Positions 1 through 10,625 of a stretch of 64,000 nt of DNA are shown piece after piece; position 1 is the first letter of the stretch, and each line of letters begins with the position of its first letter. Source of the stretch: Marinobacter denitrificans. GTDB taxonomy: Bacteria > Pseudomonadota > Gammaproteobacteria > Pseudomonadales > Oleiphilaceae. The notes under the pieces were generated by a model. The model was not told the DNA's origin and ran no database searches. It was given only the letters and a program-made list of their open reading frames with translations. Location of the stretch: NCBI RefSeq assembly GCF_008795955.1, contig NZ_VMHN01000006.1, forward strand, positions 124,001 to 188,000, written 5' to 3'. The translations under genes and the position numbers were made by a program.

Positions 1-1625
1 AGCATTTCGCGTAACTCCGCCACCGAAGCCGTACTGGTGCCGGCCCGCACGTTCAGCCGGGTTGAGCGGCTTAAAAGGCCATTACAGTAGCACCACACCA
101 TCAGCTCGGTCAGATTTCCGGAACGTCGGATCACCGGTTGCCAGAACGCATCGGAAGGGTCTTCAAGATCGCGGTATAACAGCCAGCCGTCGTAACCTGC
201 CGCGCCGCCCTGTTCCGACTGGTGGTGGAAAGCCAGATTCTCTTCCGCCAGAGAGGGGGCCAGCCCGGGATTAATCTGTTCAATTTTGCCGGCCTTGCGC
301 TGAAAGGCCGCATAGAGCTTTCGTCCCAACAGGTTCATATCGTTACTGCTGATGGCAGCACGAGTGCCATGATCCCGGGCCAGCCGCGACAACAGGCGAT
401 AGCTGTGGGTAAGCTCCGCGACCACTGCCCTTCGCAGGATCACCACGTCCTCTGCTCGCCAGCGGATCCGGTTATCAAGATTCCCGATCTCCGCAGCCGT
501 CCATCCCCAGGCATTGACCAGCGCCTGGAGCAGACTGGTCCGCCAGCCGGCAACCAGTTGCGCAGATCGGGTCAGCGGCAGGCCAGCTTTCAGATAAAGG
601 CTCTGCCGCACCAGCGCCAGGCGGTCAGGGGCATCTTCCTCCAGCAGCCAGTGCTCCAGGCGCTCATAAAGCAACACGTAGGGATCGAGCCGGTCCGGGT
701 CGGTTTCGCCGGCATAGACCGCAGCCTTGAATACCAGTGACAGAAGGGGCTCGCCCTCTCCCCGGGCATAACACTCAATCAGCAGCAATTTGAGAATGGA
801 CTTCCAGGGCGCATCAATACCCTTGTACAACTGCCAGACACCGGCACCAAGGAACTCTTCCGGCGGTATCGCCACCGCCGGGCCGAAATCAATGTACTCA
901 TCACCACGAATAAAACGGCAGTCAATCAGTTGCCGGGCACATTCGTCATAACGGTTTTCATCATCCACCGGCACCAGCCACCACAACGGGTAGCAGCCAC
1001 CCAGGTGTATGCTGGTGCGATAGAACTCGTCGAGCAGAAGATAATGCTGCGCACTGCCGCAGTTTTCGCCAGTGACCTCGGCGCGTTGGCGCCCGGCCCG
1101 CCAGTCTGCGGCAGAGAAAACAAACACATGCAGTTCCACCCCCAGCGTTGACGCCCAGGCCGCAAGGCTCTCTGCCTTACGCTCGAGACAACGCACCCCG
1201 CGCTCGGGCAGGTCCGGGCGATGACACAACCAGATATCCAGGTCACTTGCCACCGAATGCCCAAGCGTACCGGGGCTGCCCATCAGGAACAGAGCCTCCA
1301 GGTCCGGCTTCCGTCGCCCTTCGTCCTTTAGCGAGAAAGTCCGCGCAAGCCGCCTGGCGGCATTCAACGTCGGCTCCGTGGGCTGGTAATGGCTCAACCC
1401 ATAGGGGCAGTCGCTGTCGAGGTAGCCTGGAAGCGCAGGATGGTTGAGGTGAAACACCAGCGGCAGTACTTCCAGAGCTACTTGCTGGCGATAGGTCAGA
1501 GCTGAACGGGCGCGCTCCCAGCGATGCTGATTGACAGCCATGAACCGGTCCCGCAACCGTCGCAGCGTTTTTCTGTCGATACCCTCGTCAAAATCCAGGG
1601 CAATGGGAGCGGCGTGATTGGTCAA
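1..1625 (-). CDS. cyaA: Class I adenylate cyclase, 5' part (runs off window)
   Basis: Makes cAMP from ATP for the CRP/Vfr global regulator; cytoplasmic. About 541 N-terminal residues are present and the frame is open to base 1, so the C-terminal regulatory part lies outside. The N-terminal catalytic domain has the class I signature GSPGTLGHS followed by DLDIW near residues 115-130, and later the LLGRKLYAAFQRKAGKIEQ segment typical of the family. I chose the TTG at 1625 because GGAG lies about 5 bases upstream and the family N-terminus fits; the frame is open further upstream, so the start is tentative. It is divergent from the next gene across about 150 bases that must hold both promoters. 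Family assignment is firm. Confidence 0.9.
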   Translation of the reverse strand, partial: MTNHAAPIALDFDEGIDRKTLRRLRDRFMAVNQHRWERARSALTYRQQVALEVLPLVFHLNHPALPGYLDSDCPYGLSHYQPTEPTLNAARRLARTFSLKDEGRRKPDLEALFLMGSPGTLGHSVASDLDIWLCHRPDLPERGVRCLERKAESLAAWASTLGVELHVFVFSAADWRAGRQRAEVTGENCGSAQHYLLLDEFYRTSIHLGGCYPLWWLVPVDDENRYDECARQLIDCRFIRGDEYIDFGPAVAIPPEEFLGAGVWQLYKGIDAPWKSILKLLLIECYARGEGEPLLSLVFKAAVYAGETDPDRLDPYVLLYERLEHWLLEEDAPDRLALVRQSLYLKAGLPLTRSAQLVAGWRTSLLQALVNAWGWTAAEIGNLDNRIRWRAEDVVILRRAVVAELTHSYRLLSRLARDHGTRAAISSNDMNLLGRKLYAAFQRKAGKIEQINPGLAPSLAEENLAFHHQSEQGGAAGYDGWLLYRDLEDPSDAFWQPVIRRSGNLTELMVWCYCNGLLSRSTRLNVRAGTSTASVAELREM

Positions 1626-1773
1626 GGTGACTCCGCGGGAGAGGTTCTTTCCGATATCATTATCAGTATGATGAACGCATCGTGGCAAAACCGGTAAAAA
1701 AATAAAAGCGGGACTACTTTTTATAACACTTCTAATACCATCCTGCGGCAAAACTGGCTGAGGTTATTGTGTC

Positions 1774-4218
1774 GTGAAAGAATTCTTTATCCGTCGGGAT
1801 CGCTCAGACGCGCCTCCGGGCATAGAACGCCGAACCCTGATCCGCATTGACGACGAAGGCGTCATCGTCTTTGCCGATCACCACGCCGAGTCTGTGCTGG
1901 GTTACGACGCCAGCGAACTGGAAGGGCGGAAGGTACAGTGCATACTCGCTGCCCGCCAGGACGATCCGTTCGCCCCGGCCCACCGCCATCGCATTGAAAA
2001 CGGCGAATCGATACTGATCACCTTTCGTCACAAGGAAGGTTTCTTCTTCACCGCCGGCCTCAGCCTGAGAATGGATATCCGTGATTCGGATCAGGCTGCC
2101 AGCGCCTGCATCAGCCAGCGAGACCACTCCCCGGTGGACCACCGTCTGATACGGCTGATGGAAACCTCGGCCCACCTTGGCCTGTGGGAACTGGACATCA
2201 ACAGCAATGAAATGACCTGGACCGACGGCATGTACCAGCTGCTGGAACTGCGGCCCGGCAGCGAGATTACTCCTGAGCAGGCCCTGTTCTATTGCCAGTC
2301 CAGCCAGGGCCGAATTCGCGCCCGAATCCGCAGATGCATCCGCAGTGGCCAGCCCTTCTCCCTCACCCTCGACCTGCTTACCGCCAGGCAGCATACCCGC
2401 CAGGTAAAGTTGACCGGTCGCGCACTGAAAACCGGCGAACGGGTTCAGCGCCTCGGGGGAACCCTCGTTGACCAGTCCCGGGAACAGCATCAGAACCTGG
2501 CCCGCAGGCAGGCCGAGCACCTACTCGGTGCCACCACCAATGCCACCAGCGACCTGATAGTGGCCGTGGACCGGGCACTGAATCTCCTGCACTTCAATCA
2601 GGCTTTCAGCCGCCAGTTCGAACTGACATTTGGCCAGGTCCCGAAACAGGGCGATAACATCAACACCCTGTTGCAGGACTATCCCAATGAACGGCGACTG
2701 ATAGAACGCCTATGGACACGGGCTTTCGAGCGCGACAGCTTTGTCGTTGAAATGCCCATGGCCCAGCAACATCGGGAACTGCCACTCTATGAGATCCATT
2801 ATCAGCGGCTGACCAACGACCTGGGCGACGTATTGGGTGCCGTGCACGTTGCCCGCGATATCAGTGACCGGTTGCAGAATTCTTCCAGCAGCGAATACCG
2901 CTTCCAGCACGACCCGGTAACGGGCCTGATGAACCGCAAGGCGTTTCTCGCCCGCCTGCAACGTACCCTGGAACAGAAAGCCCGGCGCGATGGCGGCAAC
3001 AGCCTGCTGTATCTCGACCTGGACGGCTTTGATCACTTCAACGAAATTGCTGGCAGCGGCACCTGCGACCGCTATCTGCGTGAGCTGGCCGGCAACCTCG
3101 GCGTCAAGGTCAGGCAACGGGATGCACTGGCAAGACTGGCAGGCGACACCTTCGCACTGCTGATCGAGAACTGCCCTGAGGCCCGCGCCCGCAAGATTGC
3201 CGACAGTATCCTTGAGCTGATTGGTGGCTTTGTCTTCGACTGGCAGGGCAAGCAGCTGCAAACCACAGCCAGTGGTGGCCTGCTGTTCCTTGATGACGAT
3301 GCTCCTACCAACCCGGAACAACTGCTGACCCAGGCCGCTGACCTTTGTCATACCGCAAAAACCTCCGGCCGCAACCGTATCCACGCCTCCCAGGCGATGG
3401 CGCAGGCGATGGATGAAGGCACCACCAGTGTCGTGCTGGAGCAGCTCCGACAGGCCCTCGATAACGAGCAGGTCCGGCTTGAGTTCCAGTCACTGCGTCC
3501 CGTGGCCAGTGTCACCTGGGGGGACCACATCGAAATCCTTACCCGGATTCCCGGAGAGACTCCCGATAGTCCACTGCTGACACCGGATGCCTTTCTGCCG
3601 GTCGCCGAGCGGTTCGACCTTGCCAAACGCCTCGACCGCCAGGTTATCCGCCAGACCCTGGCCTGGCTGGAACAACATCGCCTGCTGGAACCACGCCTGA
3701 AGTACTGCGGCTTCAACCTTTCCCTCGCCAGCGTGCTCGATGACACCTTTGCTGACTTCATGGAAGCGGCGCTCAGGGACTCACCCTATGCGCCGGAATG
3801 TTTCTGCCTGGAAATCCGCGAAGCCCATGCCACCCAGTATCCGGATGATGTGGCTGTGCTGTGCGATACGTTGCACCGCATAGGTTGCCGTGTGGCACTG
3901 GATGGCGCGGGGGCCTCGGTAGAAAGTTACAGTCTGGCGGCGAAGCTGCCGGTGGACATCATCAAGCTTGACCACAAGATCATGCAGCACCTGCACGATG
4001 ACCCGGTACAACAGGTGATGGTGGAAGCCCTGCACAAGATCGCGGCAGCGTCGGGTAAAATGACCGTGGCCACTTTCATCGAGAACGACGACACCTTGCG
4101 CAAGGTTCGTACCCTGGGAATCCATTATGGCCAGGGCTTCCGCCTCTACCGGCCCCGTCCTCTGGAGGAACTGACACCGGCAGAAGTCACCCTGACGACA
4201 GGAAAGATCGGCGGCTGA
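1774..4218 (+). CDS. Three-PAS protein with degenerate GGDEF and EAL domains
   Basis: 814 residues, GTG start with TGAGG about 10 bases upstream. Three PAS-like sensor domains are visible at roughly residues 18-105, 125-235 and 250-365, then GGDEF (about 375-540) and EAL (about 555-805). No membrane segment is evident, so it is probably cytoplasmic. The GGDEF signature reads AGDTF (456-460). In the EAL domain the signature is EIL (587-589), the metal-binding DDFG-type motif is DGAG (710-713), and the usual AEGVE is replaced by ATFIE. The fold is kept but several catalytic or metal-binding residues are not, so I infer a c-di-GMP receptor or scaffold, not an active cyclase or phosphodiesterase. 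It is convergent with argH, with only 8 bases between the stops. Confidence 0.85.
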   Translation: MKEFFIRRDRSDAPPGIERRTLIRIDDEGVIVFADHHAESVLGYDASELEGRKVQCILAARQDDPFAPAHRHRIENGESILITFRHKEGFFFTAGLSLRMDIRDSDQAASACISQRDHSPVDHRLIRLMETSAHLGLWELDINSNEMTWTDGMYQLLELRPGSEITPEQALFYCQSSQGRIRARIRRCIRSGQPFSLTLDLLTARQHTRQVKLTGRALKTGERVQRLGGTLVDQSREQHQNLARRQAEHLLGATTNATSDLIVAVDRALNLLHFNQAFSRQFELTFGQVPKQGDNINTLLQDYPNERRLIERLWTRAFERDSFVVEMPMAQQHRELPLYEIHYQRLTNDLGDVLGAVHVARDISDRLQNSSSSEYRFQHDPVTGLMNRKAFLARLQRTLEQKARRDGGNSLLYLDLDGFDHFNEIAGSGTCDRYLRELAGNLGVKVRQRDALARLAGDTFALLIENCPEARARKIADSILELIGGFVFDWQGKQLQTTASGGLLFLDDDAPTNPEQLLTQAADLCHTAKTSGRNRIHASQAMAQAMDEGTTSVVLEQLRQALDNEQVRLEFQSLRPVASVTWGDHIEILTRIPGETPDSPLLTPDAFLPVAERFDLAKRLDRQVIRQTLAWLEQHRLLEPRLKYCGFNLSLASVLDDTFADFMEAALRDSPYAPECFCLEIREAHATQYPDDVAVLCDTLHRIGCRVALDGAGASVESYSLAAKLPVDIIKLDHKIMQHLHDDPVQQVMVEALHKIAAASGKMTVATFIENDDTLRKVRTLGIHYGQGFRLYRPRPLEELTPAEVTLTTGKIGG

Positions 4219-4226
4219 CCCGCCGG

Positions 4227-5618
4227 TCAGAGCCCCTTGCGTGCCCGTGCGACAGCGGCGCGGACCTGGTTAGGCGCGGTGCCACCCAGGTGATCCCTGG
4301 CCTGCACGGAACCTTCCAGTGTCAGCACGTCGAACACATCTTCGCCGATCACATCGGAAAAACGCTTCAGCTCGTCGGTGGTCATTTCAGACAGGTCACG
4401 CCCCTCGGCCACACCAAAGCCGACCGCCTTGCCCACAATCTCGTGCGCATCGCGGAAGGCCACGCCCTTCTTGACCAGATAGTCCGCTAGATCGGTCGCG
4501 GTCGAAAAGCCCCGCTTGGCCGCCACCCGCATGTTGTCGGCCCGCGCTTCGATGGCCGGGATCATATCGGCATAGGCCTTGAGGCAACCCTTGACGGTAT
4601 CCACGGTGTCGAACAGGGGTTCCTTGTCCTCCTGGTTGTCCTTGTTGTAGGCCAGCGGCTGGCTCTTCATCAGCGTCAGCAGACTGATGAGATGACCGTT
4701 TACCCGTCCGGTCTTGCCACGCACCAGTTCCGGCACGTCCGGGTTCTTCTTCTGGGGCATGATGGACGAGCCTGTGCAGAAGCGGTCCGGCAGGTCGATA
4801 AAATCAAACTGGGCGGAGGTCCACAGCACCAACTCTTCGCTGAACCTGGACAGATGCGTCATCAACAGCGCAGCAAAACTGCAGAATTCGATGGCGAAGT
4901 CCCGGTCGCTGACCGAGTCCAGGGAGTTCTCACTGGGCCGGTCAAATCCCAGCAATCTTGCGGTGATGCTGCGATCAATGGGGTACGTGGTGCCCGCCAG
5001 CGCCGCGGCACCCAACGGCATCACATTCACTCGTTTACGACAGTCCTGCAGGCGCTCGGCATCGCGCACCAGCATTTCATACCAGGCCAGCAGGTGATGC
5101 CCAAAGGTGACCGGCTGGGCAGTCTGCAGATGGGTGAAACCCGGCATGATCGTCTCCGCCTCACGCTCGGCCAGATCCAGCAAACCGGCCTGCAGACGCT
5201 TGAGCTCTTCCGCTATGACATCGATTTCGTCACGCAGGTACAGGCGGATATCCGTGGCCACCTGGTCGTTGCGGCTGCGGCCGGTATGCAGTTTCTTGCC
5301 AGTGATACCGATGCGGTCAGTCAGGCGCGCCTCAATGTTCATGTGCACATCTTCGAGGCTGACGGACCACTCGAAAGTGCCGGCCTCAATATCGGCCTTG
5401 ACGGCTTTCAGGCCTTCAATGATGGTGTCACGCTCTTCCACGGTCAGCACGCCTACTTCCGCAAGCATGGTGGCATGGGCAATGGAACCGGTAATATCGT
5501 GGTGGTACAGGCGCTGGTCAAAGCCTACGGAGGCGGTAAAACGTTCAACGAATGCATCGGTAGGTTCGGTAAAACGACCGCCCCAGGGTTTCTCGGCGCT
5601 CTTGCTCTGATCCGTCAT
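4227..5618 (-). CDS. argH: Argininosuccinate lyase
   Basis: Last step of arginine synthesis: splits argininosuccinate into arginine and fumarate. 463 residues, the usual length for this cytoplasmic homotetramer. The fumarase/lyase superfamily signature [12 protein letters not shown] lies at residues 283-294, the catalytic-base region [10 protein letters not shown] at 166-175, and HTGRSRNDQ at 111-119. The ATG at 5618 matches the conserved N-terminus (KPWGGRF at 10-16). It is divergent from algZ, as in Pseudomonas, where argH sits beside the algZR genes. Nothing unusual was seen. Confidence 0.97.
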   Translation of the reverse strand: MTDQSKSAEKPWGGRFTEPTDAFVERFTASVGFDQRLYHHDITGSIAHATMLAEVGVLTVEERDTIIEGLKAVKADIEAGTFEWSVSLEDVHMNIEARLTDRIGITGKKLHTGRSRNDQVATDIRLYLRDEIDVIAEELKRLQAGLLDLAEREAETIMPGFTHLQTAQPVTFGHHLLAWYEMLVRDAERLQDCRKRVNVMPLGAAALAGTTYPIDRSITARLLGFDRPSENSLDSVSDRDFAIEFCSFAALLMTHLSRFSEELVLWTSAQFDFIDLPDRFCTGSSIMPQKKNPDVPELVRGKTGRVNGHLISLLTLMKSQPLAYNKDNQEDKEPLFDTVDTVKGCLKAYADMIPAIEARADNMRVAAKRGFSTATDLADYLVKKGVAFRDAHEIVGKAVGFGVAEGRDLSEMTTDELKRFSDVIGEDVFDVLTLEGSVQARDHLGGTAPNQVRAAVARARKGL

Positions 5619-5750
5619 GGTCTATCTTTCCTGCTGACAGCCCGGCATCATTCTGCGGGAATGGGTAAATGGAATGTCGCGGGATTATAGCATTCTGCAG
5701 CACACAGTTGCCCTTCTCTGATCAAGGAAAAGGGATTCAGGAAAGCACCG

Positions 5751-6845
5751 ATGGCAGCGAGACAAAACAGGGAGAGCCCGGTCAGGGAGACCCAAGTCAG
5801 CAACACAGACTTCTATGTGCCGGACCTGTGTCGGGTACGTGCCGTTTTCATGTTGGTAGTGACCAGCGAACTGCTGGTTCTGGTGCTTTCCATCGTTCAG
5901 GCCGAGAGCCGCTGGATTGACTGGAACTATTTCGGCCTGCTCTCGCTTTTCGTGCAATGGACTGTTCTCACCAGCGCTGCCCTGATCTGCCTGTTGCGGC
6001 GCTGGCTTTCGGGCCTGACGGTTCCCCGCGCCACTGCCGTCATTGTTGCCATCGTGTTACTGGATGTACTGGCCTTCAGTCTCTTTGCCGACAGCGTGCT
6101 GCATCCCCGCCCTGGCGTGGCAGCCTGGCAGGGCGTGGCCAAGAAACTGTTACTGGCGATGCTGATCACGTTGATGGTGCTGCGCTATTTCTATCTGCAG
6201 TCTCAGTGGCAACAGCAGCGGGAAGCGGAAATGCAGGCACGCCTGACGGCACTGCAGGCGCGTATTCACCCGCACTTTCTGTTCAACAGCATGAATACCA
6301 TCGCCAGCCTGATAACGATCAATCCGGAGAGGGCCGAAGATGCCGTGCTGGATCTTTCCGAACTGTTCCGCGCCAGCCTTCGCAACGGCGACCGTCTGAT
6401 CCCGCTGGCTGACGAACTTGATCTGTGCCGACGTTACCTGGCCATCGAAAAGTTACGTCTGGAGGATCGGCTGGCAATCGACTGGAATATTGAGAGTGGC
6501 CTGGATCAACAGGCCATTCCCCCGCTGACCCTGCAGCCGCTGGTAGAGAACGCCATCTATCACGGCATCCAGCCCCGCCCGAATGGCGGAACCGTAAAGG
6601 TTGAGGCCTACCGCAAAGGGCCATCGGTCTATCTGATGGTGCAGAACCCGCGCCCCGCACCCGACCAGGCCGGACATGACGGCAACCGTATGGCACTGGC
6701 CAATATCCAGTCCCGCCTGCACGCGCTGTTCGGCGAACCTGCGGTACTGAAACACAGCCACCAGAATGATATATATACCGTCACTCTCCGACTGCCCTGG
6801 CAGAAGGCGAGTGGCAACGGCAAACCCGCAATAAGGAGTGAGTAA
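5751..6845 (+). CDS. algZ: LytS-type sensor histidine kinase AlgZ/FimS
   Basis: 364 residues. Four hydrophobic segments lie in the first ~150 residues (about 31-50, 60-82, 93-115, 130-148), followed by a short coiled segment and a His_kinase (LytS/YehU type) domain with RIHPHFLFNS at 171-180. The putative phospho-acceptor is His175, the same number as in Pseudomonas AlgZ as I recall it. An N-box (LQPLVENAIYHGI) and a glycine-rich ATP lid follow. It phosphorylates AlgR, encoded 6 bases downstream. In Pseudomonas this pair controls alginate, type IV pili and other surface traits. Only the pairing is visible here, so the regulon in this organism is inference. Confidence 0.92.
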   Translation: MAARQNRESPVRETQVSNTDFYVPDLCRVRAVFMLVVTSELLVLVLSIVQAESRWIDWNYFGLLSLFVQWTVLTSAALICLLRRWLSGLTVPRATAVIVAIVLLDVLAFSLFADSVLHPRPGVAAWQGVAKKLLLAMLITLMVLRYFYLQSQWQQQREAEMQARLTALQARIHPHFLFNSMNTIASLITINPERAEDAVLDLSELFRASLRNGDRLIPLADELDLCRRYLAIEKLRLEDRLAIDWNIESGLDQQAIPPLTLQPLVENAIYHGIQPRPNGGTVKVEAYRKGPSVYLMVQNPRPAPDQAGHDGNRMALANIQSRLHALFGEPAVLKHSHQNDIYTVTLRLPWQKASGNGKPAIRSE

Positions 6846-6851
6846 CCACGT

Positions 6852-7607
6852 ATGGCCGATGCGTACAGCCATAGCGTACTGATTGCCGATGACGAGCCCC
6901 TGGCAAGGGAGCGGATCCGCCGGCTGGTGGAAGCGCTGCCAGGGTATACCGTTTGCGGCGAGGCCGGTGACGGCGAAGAGGTGCTGGCAAAAATCGCGCA
7001 GCAGGCGCCCGATATCCTGCTGCTGGACATCCGCATGCCCGGCATGGATGGTATGGAGGCCGCGGAGCGAATAGCCACCCTGGAGGCACCACCGGCCATC
7101 ATCTTCTGTACCGCCTATGACCACTACGCCATACAGGCGTTCGATGTGCATGCGGTGGCCTATCTCCTCAAGCCGGTGCGCCGGGAAGCGCTGGCGGAGG
7201 CCCTGAAGCGCGCCGGCAGGGTTAACCGGGTACAACTCCAGGCACTGGCTGAAAGGGATACCGACAGCGCCGAACAGCTCGCCATTCGCACCCATCGCGG
7301 CACCGAACTGGTGGATGTCCGGGGAATCCTCTACTGCGAAGCCGACCAGAAATACGTCACCATCCATCATGTCCGTGGCGAGACAGTCACCGATTACACA
7401 CTGAAGGAACTGGAAAGCACCTATCCACAGCATCTGCTGAGGATTCACCGTCACACCCTGGTGGGCGTGCGATTTGTCCAGGCCCTGCTGAGAAATGGCG
7501 ATGGTCAGAACGTAATCGACCTGGCGGACAATCACGGCCGGCTGCCGGTAAGCCGGAGGCATACCGCGTCCGTGCGGCAGTGGCTTAAGGAACATCGCCC
7601 CGGGTAG
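6852..7607 (+). CDS. algR: LytTR response regulator AlgR
   Basis: 251 residues: receiver domain (about 8-125) with phospho-acceptor Asp59 in LLLDIRMPG, the acidic pair DD at 13-14 and the conserved lysine in YLLKPV, then a LytTR DNA-binding domain (about 145-247) with the typical EADQKYVTIH and IHRHTLVGV strands. It starts 6 bases after algZ and is clearly co-transcribed with it. It acts on DNA in the cytoplasm. In Pseudomonas AlgR activates algD, algC and fimU. An algC homologue lies at 40412-41776 in this window, but I did not identify an AlgR binding site. Confidence 0.93.
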   Translation: MADAYSHSVLIADDEPLARERIRRLVEALPGYTVCGEAGDGEEVLAKIAQQAPDILLLDIRMPGMDGMEAAERIATLEAPPAIIFCTAYDHYAIQAFDVHAVAYLLKPVRREALAEALKRAGRVNRVQLQALAERDTDSAEQLAIRTHRGTELVDVRGILYCEADQKYVTIHHVRGETVTDYTLKELESTYPQHLLRIHRHTLVGVRFVQALLRNGDGQNVIDLADNHGRLPVSRRHTASVRQWLKEHRPG

Positions 7608-7703
7608 CCTTTTCGCCAATGCCGGCGCACGACGTTTGGCTCCACAAATGGCCCCACAAAGGGTACCCTTGGTGTACCATTTTCAGATCCGGCAACGAGC
7701 AAC

Positions 7704-8645
7704 ATGTCCAAACGAACCCTTCGTATTGCAACCCGCAGCAGCGCTCTGGCGCTGTGGCAGGCAGAATTCATCAAGTCCGAACTGGAACGGCTCAACGACA
7801 ACATCGAGGTTGAGCTAATCAAGATCAAAACCCAGGGCGACAAAATCCTGGACGTACCGCTGGCCAAAATCGGCGGCAAGGGCCTGTTCGTCAAGGAGCT
7901 CGAAGAGGCCATGCTGGCAGGCAAGGCTGACCTGGCGGTGCACTCCATGAAGGATGTACCCATGGAGTTTCCGGAAGGGCTCGGGCTGGTCGCTATCTGT
8001 GAGCGCGAGGATCCCACCGATGCTTTTGTCAGCAACGACTTCGAAAACGTGGACGCCCTGCCCCACGGTGCCGTGGTAGGTACGGCCAGTCTCCGCCGGG
8101 AGGCCCAGCTTCGCGCCTATCGCCCGGACCTGGAAATCCGCACCCTGCGCGGCAACGTCAATACCCGCCTGGCAAAGCTGGATGCTGGCGACTACAACGC
8201 CATCGTACTTGCCAGTTCAGGGCTCAAGCGCCTGGGTTTCCATGACCGTATCCGCTACTGCCTGCCCGACAGCGTATCACTGCCCGCCGTGGGTCAGGGC
8301 GCACTGGGTATCGAGTGTCGGCTGGACGATGCCGAGCTGATCAGCATGCTGGCCCCGCTGGATCATCGCGACACGTCCGATCGGGTCAAGGCAGAACGGG
8401 CATTGAACCGCCGCCTCCAGGGGGGCTGCCAGGTGCCCATTGCGGCCTACGCCCTGCTGGAAGACGAGGACACTCTCTGGCTGCGAGGCCTGGTGGGCGC
8501 TGTGGACGGCACCAAGGTATTCCGGGTCGAAGGCCGGGCGCCCCGAAGCGAAGGCGAGCGCCTCGGCCGCGAGCTGGCCGAAGACCTGCTGGCGCTGGGG
8601 GCAGACAAGGTACTGGCTGACATCTATGGCCACACCCCTACCTGA
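7704..8645 (+). CDS. hemC: Hydroxymethylbilane synthase (porphobilinogen deaminase)
   Basis: Joins four porphobilinogen units into hydroxymethylbilane in tetrapyrrole synthesis; cytosolic. 313 residues, normal length. Cys242 in LQGGCQVP is the residue that carries the dipyrromethane cofactor and has the same number as in E. coli. Also visible are the substrate-binding KTQGDKILD and the ASLRREAQL arginine cluster (128-136). First gene of hemC-hemD-hemX-hemY. The 96 bases upstream, after algR, are the likely promoter region. hemD begins 20 bases before this gene ends. Confidence 0.97.
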   Translation: MSKRTLRIATRSSALALWQAEFIKSELERLNDNIEVELIKIKTQGDKILDVPLAKIGGKGLFVKELEEAMLAGKADLAVHSMKDVPMEFPEGLGLVAICEREDPTDAFVSNDFENVDALPHGAVVGTASLRREAQLRAYRPDLEIRTLRGNVNTRLAKLDAGDYNAIVLASSGLKRLGFHDRIRYCLPDSVSLPAVGQGALGIECRLDDAELISMLAPLDHRDTSDRVKAERALNRRLQGGCQVPIAAYALLEDEDTLWLRGLVGAVDGTKVFRVEGRAPRSEGERLGRELAEDLLALGADKVLADIYGHTPT

Positions 8646-9438
8646 CTCCAGGCCCCTTGAAAGCCGGCGGATCCTGATCTGCCGGCCACAACCCGAAGCC
8701 GACCGCCTTGCCGCCAGCTTCCGGGAGGCTGGCGCCGACGCCCGGGTACTACCACTGATCAGCCGGGAACCGCTTCCTGAAGACCCCGCTACCCGCACGC
8801 TTATCCTGAACCTGGATGAGTTTAGCCACGTTATCGCGGTCAGCCCCTACGCCGCGAGCCTGCTGCTGGAATGGCTCGATACCTGGTGGCCGCAGACGCC
8901 CGCTGGCATTCACTGGTACGGGGTCGGAGCAGGCACCGCTGCGGTACTTGCCGGCCATGGCCTGAACACACACCAGCCGGAAACCGGCCATACCAGCGAA
9001 GATTTGCTACAGTTGCCAGAGCTGGCCAGGCTGGACCATGAAAAGGTTCTGCTGGTTCGGGGGGAAGAAGGCCGCGAACTGATTCCGCAAACTCTGGAAA
9101 AACGCGGCGCACGGGTCACGGCGTTGCCACTTTATCGCCGCTACTGTCCCGACTATGATAAAGCCACACTGAAAGCGATGCTGAACGACTTTTCCCCCGA
9201 GGTCATCGTCACACTGTCAGGAGAAACATTGAACAATCTCATCGCACTAAGTGAAAATACCGGCCATAATCTTGAGGATATTTTGCTGGTTGTCCCCGTC
9301 GAGCGGATTGCCGAACAAGCACGTCAGGCCGGCCTGCGGCGAACGTGCATACCAGGAAGCCTTGCCGATAGCACAATTGTGGCTGCAGTTGCCGAACAAC
9401 TTGCCAGCCTGGACGGTGGCTCCGGAAACACCAAGTAA
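8626..9438 (+). CDS. hemD: Uroporphyrinogen-III synthase
   Basis: Closes hydroxymethylbilane, with inversion of ring D, to uroporphyrinogen III. 270 residues from the ATG at 8626, which overlaps the hemC end by 20 bases; longer upstream readings of this frame would run inside hemC and carry no family similarity. The family is poorly conserved. Support comes from position, length and the two-lobed pattern: [11 protein letters not shown], then VGAGTAAVL, the [16 protein letters not shown] segment and a final [11 protein letters not shown] lobe. Translation is probably coupled to hemC. Confidence 0.9.
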   Translation: MATPLPDSRPLESRRILICRPQPEADRLAASFREAGADARVLPLISREPLPEDPATRTLILNLDEFSHVIAVSPYAASLLLEWLDTWWPQTPAGIHWYGVGAGTAAVLAGHGLNTHQPETGHTSEDLLQLPELARLDHEKVLLVRGEEGRELIPQTLEKRGARVTALPLYRRYCPDYDKATLKAMLNDFSPEVIVTLSGETLNNLIALSENTGHNLEDILLVVPVERIAEQARQAGLRRTCIPGSLADSTIVAAVAEQLASLDGGSGNTK

Positions 9439-9446
9439 GGATGCCT

Positions 9447-10625
9447 GTGACAGAATCAAAAGCACAACTGCCCGCCCCGATTGCAAAGTCTCAGCAAACA
9501 CGGCAACGGCTGTGGCCTCTCTGGATCCTCACTCTGCTTACCCTTGCCCTGGCAATAGCCCTGGCGCTGTGGAGCTGGCAGCAGTGGAATAACAACCAGT
9601 CCCTGCAACAGACGATCACCAGTCTTGAAAGCGACACTGAGCAACTGGAACGCATGTACGGGCAGAGTGGCAGCGAGCAGAGCCAGCGCCTGCAATCCCT
9701 GGAAGGAAAGCTGTCGGAACAGCGTGAACTGATTGCCACCCAACAACGCCAGATTGACCATAATGCCCGCGAACTGCTGGAGGCCGGAAACCGTACCCGC
9801 ACCGACTGGCTGCTGGCAGAAGCAGAATATCTTCTTCGGGTGGGCAACCAGCGCCTGATGATTGAAAAGGACATCCGTGGCGCACTGGCTGCTCTGGAAT
9901 CGGCTGACGAGGTTCTGGCAGAGTCCGACGATATCGGGGTCTACCCTGTACGCCAGCAAGTGGCAAAAGAGATTCTCGCCCTCAAGGGGCTGGCCGACGT
10001 CGACCGCACCGGCCTCTACCTGAAGCTGGAAGCCGCCATCGACAGCATCCATCAGCTTACTGACGATGCTCTGGTGAATGACCGCGCACCCGGTTTCGTG
10101 CCCGTCAGTAACGACGATACGGCCGCGAATACAGATTCCGTTCCGGGGCTGGTGGCCGAGGGATGGGAGAAGGTAAAAGATACCCTCTCACAGGTAGTGG
10201 TTGTCCGTAGGCTCGACGAACCCGTCAAACCACTGCTGTCCCCGGAACAGAGCGCCTATGCCCGGCTCAACCTCCAGTTGATGCTGGAAGAGGCCGAAAT
10301 GGCGGTGCTGCGTGGCCACCAGGAGCTTTACTCACGGGCGCTGACCAAGGCGAGCAACGCGATCACCGATTGGTACGACAGCAGCAACACCCGCATTATT
10401 GCCCTCTCCCGCACCCTGGACGAACTGTCTGACAAGAATGTGGACCCGGAACTACCAGATATCAGCCGCTCTTTGGAACTGCTTAAATCCCGCCTGGCAG
10501 GACGGCTGGATAACAATGGTGGTAAAGCGAGCGAAGAGAGTGAAGAGAACGAAGAGCGTACAGAGAGCGGCGAGGGAAACACCCAGGAAACCGATAACAA
10601 CGGCGAGCAGGGAGATGCCTCATGA
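9447..10625 (+). CDS. hemX: HemX-like single-span membrane protein
   Basis: About 392 residues. A short cytoplasmic N-terminus is followed by one membrane segment (roughly residues 30-50), a long coiled-coil-prone region rich in Gln and Glu (55-130), a globular HemX domain and an acidic, low-complexity tail (last ~35 residues, Glu/Ser/Asn-rich). Annotated in databases as uroporphyrinogen methyltransferase-related, but no methyltransferase motif is visible. I prefer the GTG at 9447 to the ATG at 9441 because AAGG ends directly against that ATG but lies 6 bases before the GTG. Its stop overlaps the hemY start (ATGA). Role in haem synthesis is inferred from the operon. Confidence 0.85.
   Translation: MTESKAQLPAPIAKSQQTRQRLWPLWILTLLTLALAIALALWSWQQWNNNQSLQQTITSLESDTEQLERMYGQSGSEQSQRLQSLEGKLSEQRELIATQQRQIDHNARELLEAGNRTRTDWLLAEAEYLLRVGNQRLMIEKDIRGALAALESADEVLAESDDIGVYPVRQQVAKEILALKGLADVDRTGLYLKLEAAIDSIHQLTDDALVNDRAPGFVPVSNDDTAANTDSVPGLVAEGWEKVKDTLSQVVVVRRLDEPVKPLLSPEQSAYARLNLQLMLEEAEMAVLRGHQELYSRALTKASNAITDWYDSSNTRIIALSRTLDELSDKNVDPELPDISRSLELLKSRLAGRLDNNGGKASEESEENEERTESGEGNTQETDNNGEQGDAS

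Noticed and set aside
1774..4218. Reading the degenerate GGDEF-EAL protein as LapD
   Set aside because: LapD has a HAMP and periplasmic sensor with membrane anchors; here there are three PAS domains and no membrane segment.
4692..5690. 332-residue frame opposite argH
   Set aside because: Shadow of argH; its start does not have an SD and composition is atypical.
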